Part shown: one piece after another, positions 1-5,913 of the stretch
Numbering within the stretch: position 1 is the stretch's first letter
Layout of the letters: every line of letters begins with the position of its first letter
Source: Candidatus Omnitrophota bacterium
GTDB lineage: Bacteria > Omnitrophota > Gorgyraeia > Gygaellales > Profunditerraquicolaceae
Reading direction: 5' to 3'
Assembly (NCBI GenBank): GCA_018818365.1
Contig: JAHISH010000060.1
Coordinates: 1-5,923, forward strand
Length of the DNA stretch: 5,923 nt
Notes under the pieces: generated by a model
Told to the model about the DNA's origin: nothing
Seen by the model: only the letters and a program-made list of their open reading frames with translations
Databases searched by the model: none
Translations under genes and position numbers: made by a program

Positions 1-1
1 C

Positions 2-3000
2 GAAGGCTACTCCAACTTGGGGGTAGTCTATGAATCGTATGGCTTGAATGATACCGCTGAAAAACTCTATTTGAAAGCTATTACTATAGACCAGAATTGT
101 TTGAATGCGTATTCAAACCTTGCCTTGTTCTATGAGAGCAAAAAAGATCCGCAGCAAGCTATTACCTACTGGAAGAAAAGAGCTGAATTAGGCTCTCCCG
201 ATGATCCTTGGACAAAGAAAGCAAGGGAAAAATTAAGTAGTCTTTTTGTAGAGATGGGCTCCGCAACTGATCCCATAACTAAAAGAGAGCTTTCCGAGAA
301 GGTTCCTGCAGTCACCCCGTCTCGTGAGGAGCCAACGTTTAAATCGCCGGTGATCAAAAAAGAATTGGCATCACTGCAAGAGGAGTTTAAAGAACTTCTT
401 GCGGTCAGAGGAAAAGAACTGGAAATCTGCGGCCGTGAATTAGCAAGCAAAAATCAGGAATTAGAATCAGTAAAGAAGAGATTTAACGTTTTAATGGAAG
501 AGACGCAGGCAAAGTTGGTCCGTCAAAACAAAGAGATCTCTTCTTTAAATGAGCAATTTGTTTCTTTACAGTCGCAGTTTTCAAAGAAAGACAAAGAAAT
601 CGCCGATCAGATCAATGAAGTAAGAGGGAGAGAGGCGGACCTGAAGGAATTAGTGATTCAAAAAGATAAAGAGGTTTCTCGTAAAGGCAAGCTCTTGGAT
701 TCGAAGGTTCAAGAGATCCAATCATTACAAGAACAACTCTCTACGCGTGTGAATGAAACTCAGGATTCTAATGCGCGGGTACGTTCTTTAAATAAGGAGA
801 TAGCTTCTTTTAAAGAGTTACTTGTGCAACGGGAGCAAGAGCTTTCGGCGAATGACATTGAACTGGAATTGTTGCAAAGAGACCTCACGGGGAAGAACCA
901 AGAACTATTGAATTCGCAGAAACAGGTTTCCGCGCATGCGCAGGAATTGGAGTTTCTGAAGCAGCATTTTAACTCCCTGTTAAAAGAGAAGGAGCGGGAG
1001 CTTCTGAGCCAAGAAGCTGAAGTTGAGGCTAGACAAAAAGAAATTAAGAATGTTAAAGAAGATTTGGCCGCCAAAGAGAAGGAGATAGAGAAGCTACGTA
1101 GTCAGGTTAACGAATTATCCAAGAAAACAGCATCTCACCGTAATGAGAATAGTTCGCAGCTTCGGGCTTTACGACAGAAAGAATCAGAATTAGAACAGCT
1201 TTTAGCTCAGAAGTCCAAGGAGTTATCTTTTCGAGAGAAGACAGTCGTTTCTAAAGAAGGAGAAGTCGCGGCTCTCAAAAAAGAACTTGCGCAAAAAGAG
1301 AAAGAGGTGATTTCTCGGGCGCAGGACTTTGAGTTTTTAAAGCAGCAATTTAGCAGCCTGCTTAAACAGAAAGATAAGGAATTGTTGATCCGAGAGCAGG
1401 AGGTTATACGGTTACGCAAGGAGCTTGAATCGCTTCGCAATAGGTTTACCATATTACAGGCATCAATCCAAGCTAGCGCTGTTCCTCAAGAGGGGCGTTT
1501 AGAAAAACTTACGCAGGAAGCGACTGCATTGAAGATCCAATTGACTCAGAAAGAAGAAGAAATTTCACTTAAAGATAAGATGATTCAAGACCAGGAGGGA
1601 GAGATTAAAGAAGCACACAAAAAAATTTCCCAACGCAAACGCGAAGCCGAGGGCATCAATAAAGACGCCAGCTCCTTCTATCAGGAATTGAGTATGCTCA
1701 AAGAACTTCTTCAGCAGAGGGAGAAAGAAATTAACCTTAAGACACAGGAGTTTGATGTTCTAAAACAGAAATTTTCACAGCGGAGTACCGAAGCAGTCGG
1801 TAGTAATAAGGATGCGCGCGTGCTTGAAGATAAGCTGTCGCGACAGGAGCAAGAGATTAAGGCGTTGAAACAAAGAATAGAAGAGGATAAAAATAGCGAT
1901 AGGCAAGAGCGCAAGAGTCAACAGCGTCTCGAACAGGTAAATACGCAGCTTTCCGCGTTGGCGGAAGAACTTGAGAAGCTAAAGCGTGATCTTACCGATA
2001 AGACTCGTCTTGTCCAGGAGCAAGATGCGCTGATGGTTTCTCTACAGAAACAATTGGCGCAGAAAGAGAAGGAGATTAAAGATCATCAAAACCAGAAAGA
2101 TCGCCTTGTGGCTACGAAAGAAAACGAAATTACCGCACGGCAGCAGTCAACAGAGAGAAAAGACGCTGAGCTGTTGTCGTTGCGCCAACAGCTTGCGGCA
2201 GCGCGAGAGGAAAAGAATCAGGTAGTTGCTGATATGTCCGCTAATGTCAATGCCCTTCAGCAGGAGATTGCTTCCAGCAGGCGCGAGCGAGAGACCGCTC
2301 AGAGGATTGCTGACCAGAAACAACAGGAAGTGGTATTACGAGAAAAGACCATCGAAGCCAAGGATGCTGAGTTTACCTCATTACGGGAAAGTACTCTTGC
2401 GTTGAGAGAATTGAAGAATGAACTTGCGAAAAAAGTTGTTTCTCTGCGCCAGCAATTATTACAAAAAGAAAAAGAGGCACAGAAGGATTTGTCAGAGAAG
2501 AATCGCATGCTGTCTTCTAAGGATAACACCCTTAGGCTTCTTACCGAGGAGATTCGGAAGAAGACGGAGCAAATTAACAATCTCAACCGCGCCGTAGATA
2601 ATCTCAATTACACCTTGGCCCAAAATGAAAAAGAACAAGAATCTAACATGCGTTCTGTAGCGCAAAAGGCCAAGGAGCTTGTCTCGCAAGAAGAGACGAT
2701 TGAGAATAAAGAGGATTTGATTGTAGATCTGCAAAAGCAGCTGGCAGTATTGCGTACGGAGAAAGAGAATGAGATTACTCTTAAGAAGACCTTGACGCAA
2801 GAGCTTTCTGCGGAGATTGATGAGAAGAGTAGGGTTTTGGCAGAGAAGAATAAAGAGAATGAGATTTTAAGAAAGAAGATCCTTGAATTCGCTGATGAGA
2901 AAAAGAAAGAGTTTGCGGCGCAGACACAACAACTGGCGGTGATCACGCAACAACTGGCGAGCTTAAAAGACAAGTCTTCGCTATTGCTAAAGCAGAAAAA

Positions 3001-3244
3001 TAAGGAGATTGTCTTAAAAGGGCAGGAGCTTAACTTAAAGAATCGTGAGATTCAACTTCTCAAGAGGGAGCTTAGTGAAATAAGGAAGCGAAAGAAACAA
3101 CAATCGGAAGAGAAAGACAGAGAACTTCTGTTAAAGGAAAGGGAGTTGCAATCTGCTTTAGATACAATCGGCCGGGAGCTGGCTACGGTCCTGGAAGATA
3201 ATGACCGGGATATGGAAAGAATAATGTCGGATCTTCAGCAGTAA
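2..3244 (+). CDS. TPR-containing giant coiled-coil protein, 5'-truncated by the window edge
   Basis: The reading frame is open from base 2. The first candidate start, TTG at 17, lies inside a TPR helix (the residues just before it, EGYSN, continue the motif), so the true start is upstream. Numbering from that TTG, one TPR covers about -4 to 29 and a second 30-63, each with the family's small and aromatic positions (NLG..Y, A...Y..A). A proline-containing linker (about 75-111) follows. Residues 113-1075 are rich in K, E, Q, L, S and R in heptad-like order, with one proline (P490) and no tryptophan: a long, probably dimeric coiled coil. TPRs usually bind proteins, and the rod probably acts as a scaffold or spacer. 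No catalytic, ATPase (SMC-like head) or membrane segment is visible in this part. The specific function is unknown. TAA stop at 3242-3244; the next promoter begins 4 bases later. Confidence 0.9.
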   Translation, partial: EGYSNLGVVYESYGLNDTAEKLYLKAITIDQNCLNAYSNLALFYESKKDPQQAITYWKKRAELGSPDDPWTKKAREKLSSLFVEMGSATDPITKRELSEKVPAVTPSREEPTFKSPVIKKELASLQEEFKELLAVRGKELEICGRELASKNQELESVKKRFNVLMEETQAKLVRQNKEISSLNEQFVSLQSQFSKKDKEIADQINEVRGREADLKELVIQKDKEVSRKGKLLDSKVQEIQSLQEQLSTRVNETQDSNARVRSLNKEIASFKELLVQREQELSANDIELELLQRDLTGKNQELLNSQKQVSAHAQELEFLKQHFNSLLKEKERELLSQEAEVEARQKEIKNVKEDLAAKEKEIEKLRSQVNELSKKTASHRNENSSQLRALRQKESELEQLLAQKSKELSFREKTVVSKEGEVAALKKELAQKEKEVISRAQDFEFLKQQFSSLLKQKDKELLIREQEVIRLRKELESLRNRFTILQASIQASAVPQEGRLEKLTQEATALKIQLTQKEEEISLKDKMIQDQEGEIKEAHKKISQRKREAEGINKDASSFYQELSMLKELLQQREKEINLKTQEFDVLKQKFSQRSTEAVGSNKDARVLEDKLSRQEQEIKALKQRIEEDKNSDRQERKSQQRLEQVNTQLSALAEELEKLKRDLTDKTRLVQEQDALMVSLQKQLAQKEKEIKDHQNQKDRLVATKENEITARQQSTERKDAELLSLRQQLAAAREEKNQVVADMSANVNALQQEIASSRRERETAQRIADQKQQEVVLREKTIEAKDAEFTSLRESTLALRELKNELAKKVVSLRQQLLQKEKEAQKDLSEKNRMLSSKDNTLRLLTEEIRKKTEQINNLNRAVDNLNYTLAQNEKEQESNMRSVAQKAKELVSQEETIENKEDLIVDLQKQLAVLRTEKENEITLKKTLTQELSAEIDEKSRVLAEKNKENEILRKKILEFADEKKKEFAAQTQQLAVITQQLASLKDKSSLLLKQKNKEIVLKGQELNLKNREIQLLKRELSEIRKRKKQQSEEKDRELLLKERELQSALDTIGRELATVLEDNDRDMERIMSDLQQ
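938..1387 (+). repeat. Diverged internal repeat pair in the coiled coil
   Basis: Residues 308-330 (bases 938-1006) and 435-457 (bases 1319-1387) align without gaps and share 16 of 23 residues, built around EFLKQ.F.SLLK.K..ELL. The copies start 127 residues (381 bases) apart. Weaker relatives of the same phrase appear elsewhere, for example EFDVLKQKF and ELESVKKRF. This suggests the rod grew partly by internal duplication, although heptad constraints alone create some similarity. Confidence 0.6.
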
Positions 3245-3248
3245 TGTC

Positions 3249-3276
3249 TTGACAAAAGTCGCTTTTGTAGTATACT
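3249..3276 (+). promoter_or_regulatory. Strong sigma-70 type promoter upstream of the sigma-factor gene
   Basis: A perfect -35 hexamer TTGACA (3249-3254) and a 5-of-6 -10 hexamer TATACT (3271-3276) are separated by 16 bp, with an A/T-rich stretch after them. Transcription would start near 3283. The RNA would run through two terminator-like hairpins before reaching the sigma gene, so this promoter either drives that gene through attenuation or makes a short RNA of about 70-120 nt. Confidence 0.75.
3252..3268. promoter_or_regulatory. Inverted repeat in the promoter spacer, candidate operator
   Basis: ACAAAAG-TCG-CTTTTGT is a perfect 7-bp inverted repeat with a 3-base centre, overlapping the end of the -35 element and filling most of the spacer. 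A dimeric repressor, or a MerR-type activator that acts on the spacer, could bind here. The regulator is not identified and the role is inferred from symmetry and position only. Confidence 0.4.
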
Positions 3277-3307
3277 TAAATTAAATACAATGAAGTAGAA
3301 AGACAGT

Positions 3308-3352
3308 GATGTCTTCGCACAGATTCAAAAGTACGCGCGAAGGCATTTTTTT
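3308..3352 (+). terminator. First terminator-like hairpin of the sigma-gene leader
   Basis: Bases 3309-3318 (ATGTCTTCGC) pair with 3337-3346 (GCGAAGGCAT): ten pairs including one G-T wobble, extendable by a wobble between 3308 and 3347. The loop is 18 bases, and a run of seven T (3346-3352) follows. It fits an intrinsic terminator, either for the upstream coiled-coil gene or as an attenuator for the promoter at 3249. The large loop makes it weaker than the next hairpin. Confidence 0.65.
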
Positions 3353-3357
3353 GGACT

Positions 3358-3402
3358 AAGGCGTCCTTTATTCGTCATAACGAAAAGAGGATGCCTTTTT
3401 TT
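3358..3402 (+). terminator. Second, stronger terminator directly before the sigma gene
   Basis: Bases 3358-3374 pair with 3381-3397 over 17 positions, with one A-A mismatch (3370/3385) and two G-T wobbles, around a 6-base loop (TCATAA). The stem runs straight into seven T (3396-3402). It ends one base before the ATG at 3404 and four before the GGAGG at 3406. A transcript from the promoter at 3249 must pass it to express the sigma gene; no convincing promoter lies after it. Confidence 0.8.
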
Positions 3403-3405
3403 AAT

Positions 3406-3411
3406 GGAGGG
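3406..3411 (+). promoter_or_regulatory. Ribosome binding site that favours the GTG start at 3422
   Basis: GGAGGG at 3406-3411 is a strong Shine-Dalgarno match lying 10 bases before GTG 3422. The in-frame ATG at 3404 overlaps it and is itself preceded only by the terminator's T-run, so GTG 3422 is the better-supported start. The spacing is slightly long, which leaves some doubt. Confidence 0.5.
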
Positions 3412-3421
3412 TGAGCAAAAA

Positions 3422-3940
3422 GTGGACTTTCATGAATTAGCCAAAGATATTACTCCTGTGCTTAAACGGATTACGTACCGGCTTGGTGCGCATCACGGAT
3501 CCTTTGGTGCGGATGACCTTTTTCAGGAGGCGTTTATTCATCTCTGGAATAATTTCCAAGAAGGGGAGTTGTCTGATAAGACGCGAAGTTATATTTTACA
3601 AGGATGTTACTATCATCTAAAGAACTATCTACGCACTCACCGTAGTCGTGTACGGGAGTTGAGTTTACAGGATGTGGTGTATCCGGATTCACCCACGCGC
3701 CTGGAAGAACTATTTCTGCAGGATGATGATTCTGGTGATTGGAGAAATACCTATAATGATAGGCTTCTTGCAGAGACTATTTGCAATAACGGATTAACTT
3801 TGAAGGAGAAGGAAATCCTGGGATACTGTGCACAAGGATTGACTACGCGCCAAATCGGGTCGCGTTTGAAAATATCACATGTGATGGTAGGAAAACATCT
3901 CAAAACGATCCGTGGCAAATGCCTTAAGTACCTCGATTGA
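3422..3940 (+). CDS. Sigma-70 family (ECF-like) RNA polymerase sigma factor
   Basis: This small protein has 172 residues from GTG 3422, or 178 from ATG 3404 (numbering here uses the ATG). Residues 36-50 (ADDLFQEAFIHLWNN) match sigma region 2.2, the core-polymerase contact. Residues 60-81 (TRSYILQGCYYHLKNYLRTHRS) match regions 2.3-2.4, which melt and read the -10 element. After an acidic linker (about 90-120), residues 131-176 form a region-4 helix-turn-helix (LTLKEKEILGYCAQGLTTRQIG, then ISHVMVGKHL). That helix-turn-helix also resembles the LuxR DNA-binding domain, a known structural relative. Length and two-domain layout fit ECF or related small sigma factors. No anti-sigma gene is adjacent. 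It would direct RNA polymerase to a regulon that cannot be read from this window; the tandem hairpins upstream suggest control by attenuation. TGA stop at 3938-3940. Confidence 0.85.
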   Translation: MDFHELAKDITPVLKRITYRLGAHHGSFGADDLFQEAFIHLWNNFQEGELSDKTRSYILQGCYYHLKNYLRTHRSRVRELSLQDVVYPDSPTRLEELFLQDDDSGDWRNTYNDRLLAETICNNGLTLKEKEILGYCAQGLTTRQIGSRLKISHVMVGKHLKTIRGKCLKYLD

Positions 3941-3944
3941 ATTC

Positions 3945-4028
3945 GGGGACGGTTCTGAGCTCAAGATAAGAAGTGTCCCCTAAAGAAAAGATGGGGACAC
4001 TTTTGAGCACGACTCCAGAACTGTCCCT
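3945..4028. repeat. Nested REP-like palindromic element
   Basis: There are three nested pairings. Outer arms 3945-3956 (GGGGACGGTTCT) pair with 4017-4028 (AGAACTGTCCCT) over 12 positions with two G-T wobbles. Middle arms GCTCAA (3959-3964) pair with TTGAGC (4003-4008). Inner arms AAGTGTCCCC (3971-3980) pair perfectly with GGGGACACTT (3993-4002). The motif GGGGAC occurs in both the outer and inner arms, so the element looks like two related palindromes joined head to head. Such elements are usually dispersed copies mobilised by REP-associated (IS200-like, Y1) transposases. No transposase is present here. It starts 4 bases after the sigma gene's stop and lacks a T-run, so it is not a standard terminator. 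Confidence 0.65.
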
Positions 4029-4055
4029 AAAAGAAGTTACCAAGATTGATTGTTT

Positions 4056-4084
4056 TTTACTTGTAGTAGTGTAGGCGCTAAGAT
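4056..4084 (+). promoter_or_regulatory. amtB: Weak candidate promoter for amtB-glnK
   Basis: TTTACT (4056-4061, 4 of 6) and TAAGAT (4079-4084, 4 of 6) are 17 bp apart. An alternative is TTGATT (4046-4051) with TAGTGT (4067-4072), 15 bp apart. Neither is strong, which would suit an activator-dependent promoter. The bases TTGTAGTA (4061-4068) also occur at 3265-3272 in the sigma-gene promoter. I found no sigma-54 GG-N10-GC site, although that is a common arrangement for nitrogen genes. Confidence 0.25.
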
Positions 4085-4090
4085 AGCGCC
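4074..4090. promoter_or_regulatory. Short perfect hairpin or operator at the start of the amtB leader
   Basis: GGCGCTA (4074-4080) and TAGCGCC (4084-4090) are perfect inverted repeats around AGA. As RNA this is a tight 5-7 bp stem with no T-run, so it is not a terminator. As DNA it overlaps the weak -10 candidate and could be a protein site. Sequence alone does not decide between the two. Confidence 0.4.
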
Positions 4091-4100
4091 ACAATAACAG

Positions 4101-4138
4101 AGGCGATCGAAGGGGGAAGTCGAACGCCTTTTGCTTTT
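4101..4138 (+). terminator. First terminator-like hairpin of the amtB leader
   Basis: AGGCGATCGA (4101-4110) pairs with TCGAACGCCT (4120-4129) over ten positions with one A-A mismatch. The loop is 9 purine bases (AGGGGGAAG). The tail is TTTTGCTTTT (4129-4138), an interrupted T-run. It fits an intrinsic terminator of moderate strength, either for the sigma gene about 160 bases upstream or as an attenuator of amtB. Confidence 0.6.
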
Positions 4139-4158
4139 AAAAAGAAACAAACGACATT

Positions 4159-4198
4159 GACGTCATTTCATACGCAACGATGAGATGGCGTCTTTTTT
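4159..4198 (+). terminator. Second terminator hairpin, directly before the amtB ribosome binding site
   Basis: GACGTCATTTCAT (4159-4171) pairs with ATGAGATGGCGTC (4180-4192): 13 uninterrupted pairs with two T-G wobbles around an 8-base loop, followed by six T (4193-4198). It ends 10 bases before the amtB Shine-Dalgarno. Any amtB promoter upstream of it must be read through this stem, which points to conditional termination. Confidence 0.75.
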
Positions 4199-4207
4199 AT
4201 TGAATAG

Positions 4208-4216
4208 AAAGGAGAG
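4208..4216 (+). promoter_or_regulatory. amtB: Ribosome binding site deciding the amtB start
   Basis: AAAGGAGAG sits 10 bases before ATG 4227. An in-frame ATG at 4185 lies inside the right arm of the terminator stem, has no Shine-Dalgarno, and would add 14 polar residues not expected in an Amt protein. ATG 4227 is therefore preferred. Confidence 0.65.
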
Positions 4217-4226
4217 AATAATAGAA

Positions 4227-5549
4227 ATGGATAATAAAATCATCATTGATACAATCTGGGTGTTGATTACTGCAAAACTGGTCTTCTTTATGAACCTTGG
4301 TTTTGCGATGGTAGAGTCAGGATTTGCGCGGGGGAAAAACTGTGTGAATATCCTCTCTAAAAACTTCGTAGTTTTTGCCGTCTCATCTTTGGGGTTTCTT
4401 TTGCTGGGATGGGGGTTGATGTTCGGAGACGGAAATTGGTTTATGGGATTAAAAGGGTTATTCTTTGCTGCTGGGTTAGATAATTCACCCGCGACAGGAG
4501 TCGCATACCAGGGAGTATACTCCTCAATATCCTGGACCGGAGTGCCTTTTTGGGCAAAGTTTTTCTTTCAGTTGGTTTTCTGCGGGACCGCCGCAACAAT
4601 TGTATCCGGAGTGGTTGCTGAGAGGATTAAATATCTTTCTTTTATTATTTTTTCCTTTTTGATGACCATGTTTATCTACCCTATTGTCGGCCACTGGATA
4701 TGGGGTGGGGGATGGTTGGCACATAAAGGGATGTTTGATTTTGCAGGGTCTACCGTCGTCCATTCGGTAGGAGGGTGGGCAGCATTGGCAGGAGTTTTGT
4801 TATTGGGGCCGCGATTTGGAAAGTATACTAACGGTTCGATTAATCCTATCCCGGGCCATAATTTGTCATTGGCGACATTAGGAACTTTTGTTTTGTGGTT
4901 TGGTTGGTTTGGTTTTAATCCAGGGTCCACTATGACTGCTGATCCTATGGCCATAAGCCATGTGGCGATTACTACTAATATCGCCGCAGCCGCAGCAATA
5001 ATGAGTTCTACGTTTCTGTCGTGGATGCTCTTAGGAAAGCCTGATCTAGGGATGACCTTAAACGGCTGTCTGGCCGGGTTAGTGGCGATTACTGCGGGGT
5101 GTGCGTTTGTCAGCGTAGGAAATTCCGTGATCATCGGCTTAATTGCAGGAATATTAGTTGTCTTAGCAGTAATAGGATTTGATCGTATTAAAATCGATGA
5201 TCCGGTGGGAGCTCTTTCAGTGCATTTGGTCAATGGAGTATTCGGGACACTTGCGGTTGGGCTTTTTGCACAGGATAAGATTGCTGGCGTGGCAACAGGC
5301 AATGGCCTCTTTTATGGAGGAGGTTTTACTTTGTTAAAAGCGCAACTAATAGGAGTAGCGGGCGTCGCTGCGTATACCTTCTTAATTTCTTTGGTTTTTT
5401 GGGCGCTTCTGAAAATGACCATGGGTATCAGGGTAAGCTTGCAAGAAGAAGTTGAAGGACTTGATATCGGCGAACATGGAAACTCTGCGTATCCTGAGTT
5501 CCTAGGGCGTAAGCCAGCGTTTACCATCCTTAACGTAAAGGAGGAGTAA
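4227..5549 (+). CDS. amtB: Ammonium transporter, Amt/AmtB family
   Basis: The product is a 440-residue inner-membrane channel-like protein, expected to be trimeric with 11 membrane helices, that takes up ammonium/ammonia. Family blocks occur in order: GFARGKN (32-38) in the first helix region, FQLVF (114-118, with F118 at the gate phenylalanine F107 of E. coli AmtB), SGVVAER (127-133), HWIWGGG (156-162, W159 matching W148), DFAGSTVVH (171-179, D171 and pore H179 matching D160 and H168), GWFGFNPGS (226-234, F230 and S234 matching F215 and S219) and SVHLVNGVFG (331-340, second pore histidine H333). The cytoplasmic tail (402-425, RVS.EEE.-like with GLDIGEHG.SAY) is the PII-interacting region. 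No cleavable signal peptide is seen; the first helix starts about ten residues in. It is paired with the PII gene one base downstream and preceded by a double-hairpin leader. Position 175 is Ser where E. coli has Gly, a change I believe occurs in other Amt proteins. Confidence 0.97.
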   Translation: MDNKIIIDTIWVLITAKLVFFMNLGFAMVESGFARGKNCVNILSKNFVVFAVSSLGFLLLGWGLMFGDGNWFMGLKGLFFAAGLDNSPATGVAYQGVYSSISWTGVPFWAKFFFQLVFCGTAATIVSGVVAERIKYLSFIIFSFLMTMFIYPIVGHWIWGGGWLAHKGMFDFAGSTVVHSVGGWAALAGVLLLGPRFGKYTNGSINPIPGHNLSLATLGTFVLWFGWFGFNPGSTMTADPMAISHVAITTNIAAAAAIMSSTFLSWMLLGKPDLGMTLNGCLAGLVAITAGCAFVSVGNSVIIGLIAGILVVLAVIGFDRIKIDDPVGALSVHLVNGVFGTLAVGLFAQDKIAGVATGNGLFYGGGFTLLKAQLIGVAGVAAYTFLISLVFWALLKMTMGIRVSLQEEVEGLDIGEHGNSAYPEFLGRKPAFTILNVKEE

Positions 5550-5550
5550 G

Positions 5551-5889
5551 ATGAAAAAGATTGAGGTGATTATTCGTCCGGAAAAATTGGAACCGGTCCG
5601 TCGGGCTCTGAGTAATGCAGGCTGCGGAGGTCTTATGATCCATGAGATCGAAGGCCATGGGAAGCAGAAAGGGGTTGTACAGCAGTGGCGTGGCGAAAAA
5701 TACAAAGTCGAACTCTTGCCGAAGATAAAGATCGAGGTTGTGGTAACTGACGCGGATTTGCAGCGAATAACTCAAGTAATTATTGAAAGCGCCAAAACCG
5801 GAGAGATAGGAGATGGCAAGATATTTATCTCCGATATTGAAGATGCCATACGTATTCGTACCGGAGAAAGGGGAGATACGGTTCTGTAA
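5551..5889 (+). CDS. glnK: Nitrogen regulatory protein PII (GlnK/GlnB)
   Basis: At 112 residues this is full length for PII, a cytoplasmic trimer that senses ATP/ADP and 2-oxoglutarate and controls targets by docking its T-loop. Visible landmarks are Q39 and K58 (2-oxoglutarate site), T-loop 37-55 with Y51 (the uridylylated tyrosine in E. coli), the B-loop TGEIGDGK (83-90) matching the PII C-terminal signature, and R101 and R103 in the C-loop. The usual Y-[KR]-G-[AS]-[AE]-Y site reads WRGEKY: Y51 is kept but position 46 is Trp and 49-50 are Glu-Lys. Modification at Y51 is therefore possible but unproven. A strong Shine-Dalgarno AAAGGAGG (5537-5544) lies six bases before the ATG, inside the end of amtB. 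Cotranscription with amtB is why glnK is preferred over glnB. No terminator is visible in the 34 bases after its stop. Confidence 0.96.
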   Translation: MKKIEVIIRPEKLEPVRRALSNAGCGGLMIHEIEGHGKQKGVVQQWRGEKYKVELLPKIKIEVVVTDADLQRITQVIIESAKTGEIGDGKIFISDIEDAIRIRTGERGDTVL

Positions 5890-5907
5890 TATGATATTTT
5901 CTTCCAC

Positions 5908-5913
5908 TTGACA
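5908..5913 (+). promoter_or_regulatory. Possible -35 element of a downstream promoter, cut by the window end
   Basis: A perfect TTGACA lies 18 bases after the glnK stop. The matching -10 would fall at about 5930-5936, beyond the window. The preceding C and a following GTAG echo the promoter at 3249. A single hexamer can arise by chance. Confidence 0.3.

Noticed and set aside
17..19. TTG at 17 as the true start of the coiled-coil protein
   Set aside because: The frame is open to the window edge and the residues before it continue a TPR motif, so the gene is truncated by the window.
3309..3359. 16-codon leader peptide ORF starting in the first hairpin of the sigma-gene leader
   Set aside because: Its ATG lies at the base of the stem with no convincing Shine-Dalgarno before it and no run of regulatory codons, so a translated attenuator peptide is not supported.
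3945..4028. CRISPR repeats
   Set aside because: The repeated GGGGAC motifs are inverted and nested, not direct repeats separated by uniform spacers.
4157..4186. Promoter TTGACG/TGAGAT that would bypass the amtB terminators
   Set aside because: The -10 matches only about 3 of 6, and both elements lie within the arms of a 13-bp terminator stem that explains the sequence better. TGACGTCA (4158-4165) is palindromic but falls within the same stem.
4029..4226. Sigma-54 promoter, ANTAR hairpin pair or glnA-type glutamine RNA upstream of amtB
   Set aside because: No GG-N10-GC pair was found, the loops are 3-7, 9 and 8 bases rather than ANTAR hexaloops, and the glnA RNA core was not recognised by eye. 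A covariance search could overturn the last point.
4676..5302. 208-codon open frame on the minus strand opposite amtB
   Set aside because: It is the antisense shadow of a well-supported transporter gene, has no recognisable domain, and its composition mirrors hydrophobic codons on the other strand. The minus-strand frames opposite the coiled-coil and PII genes are rejected for the same reason.
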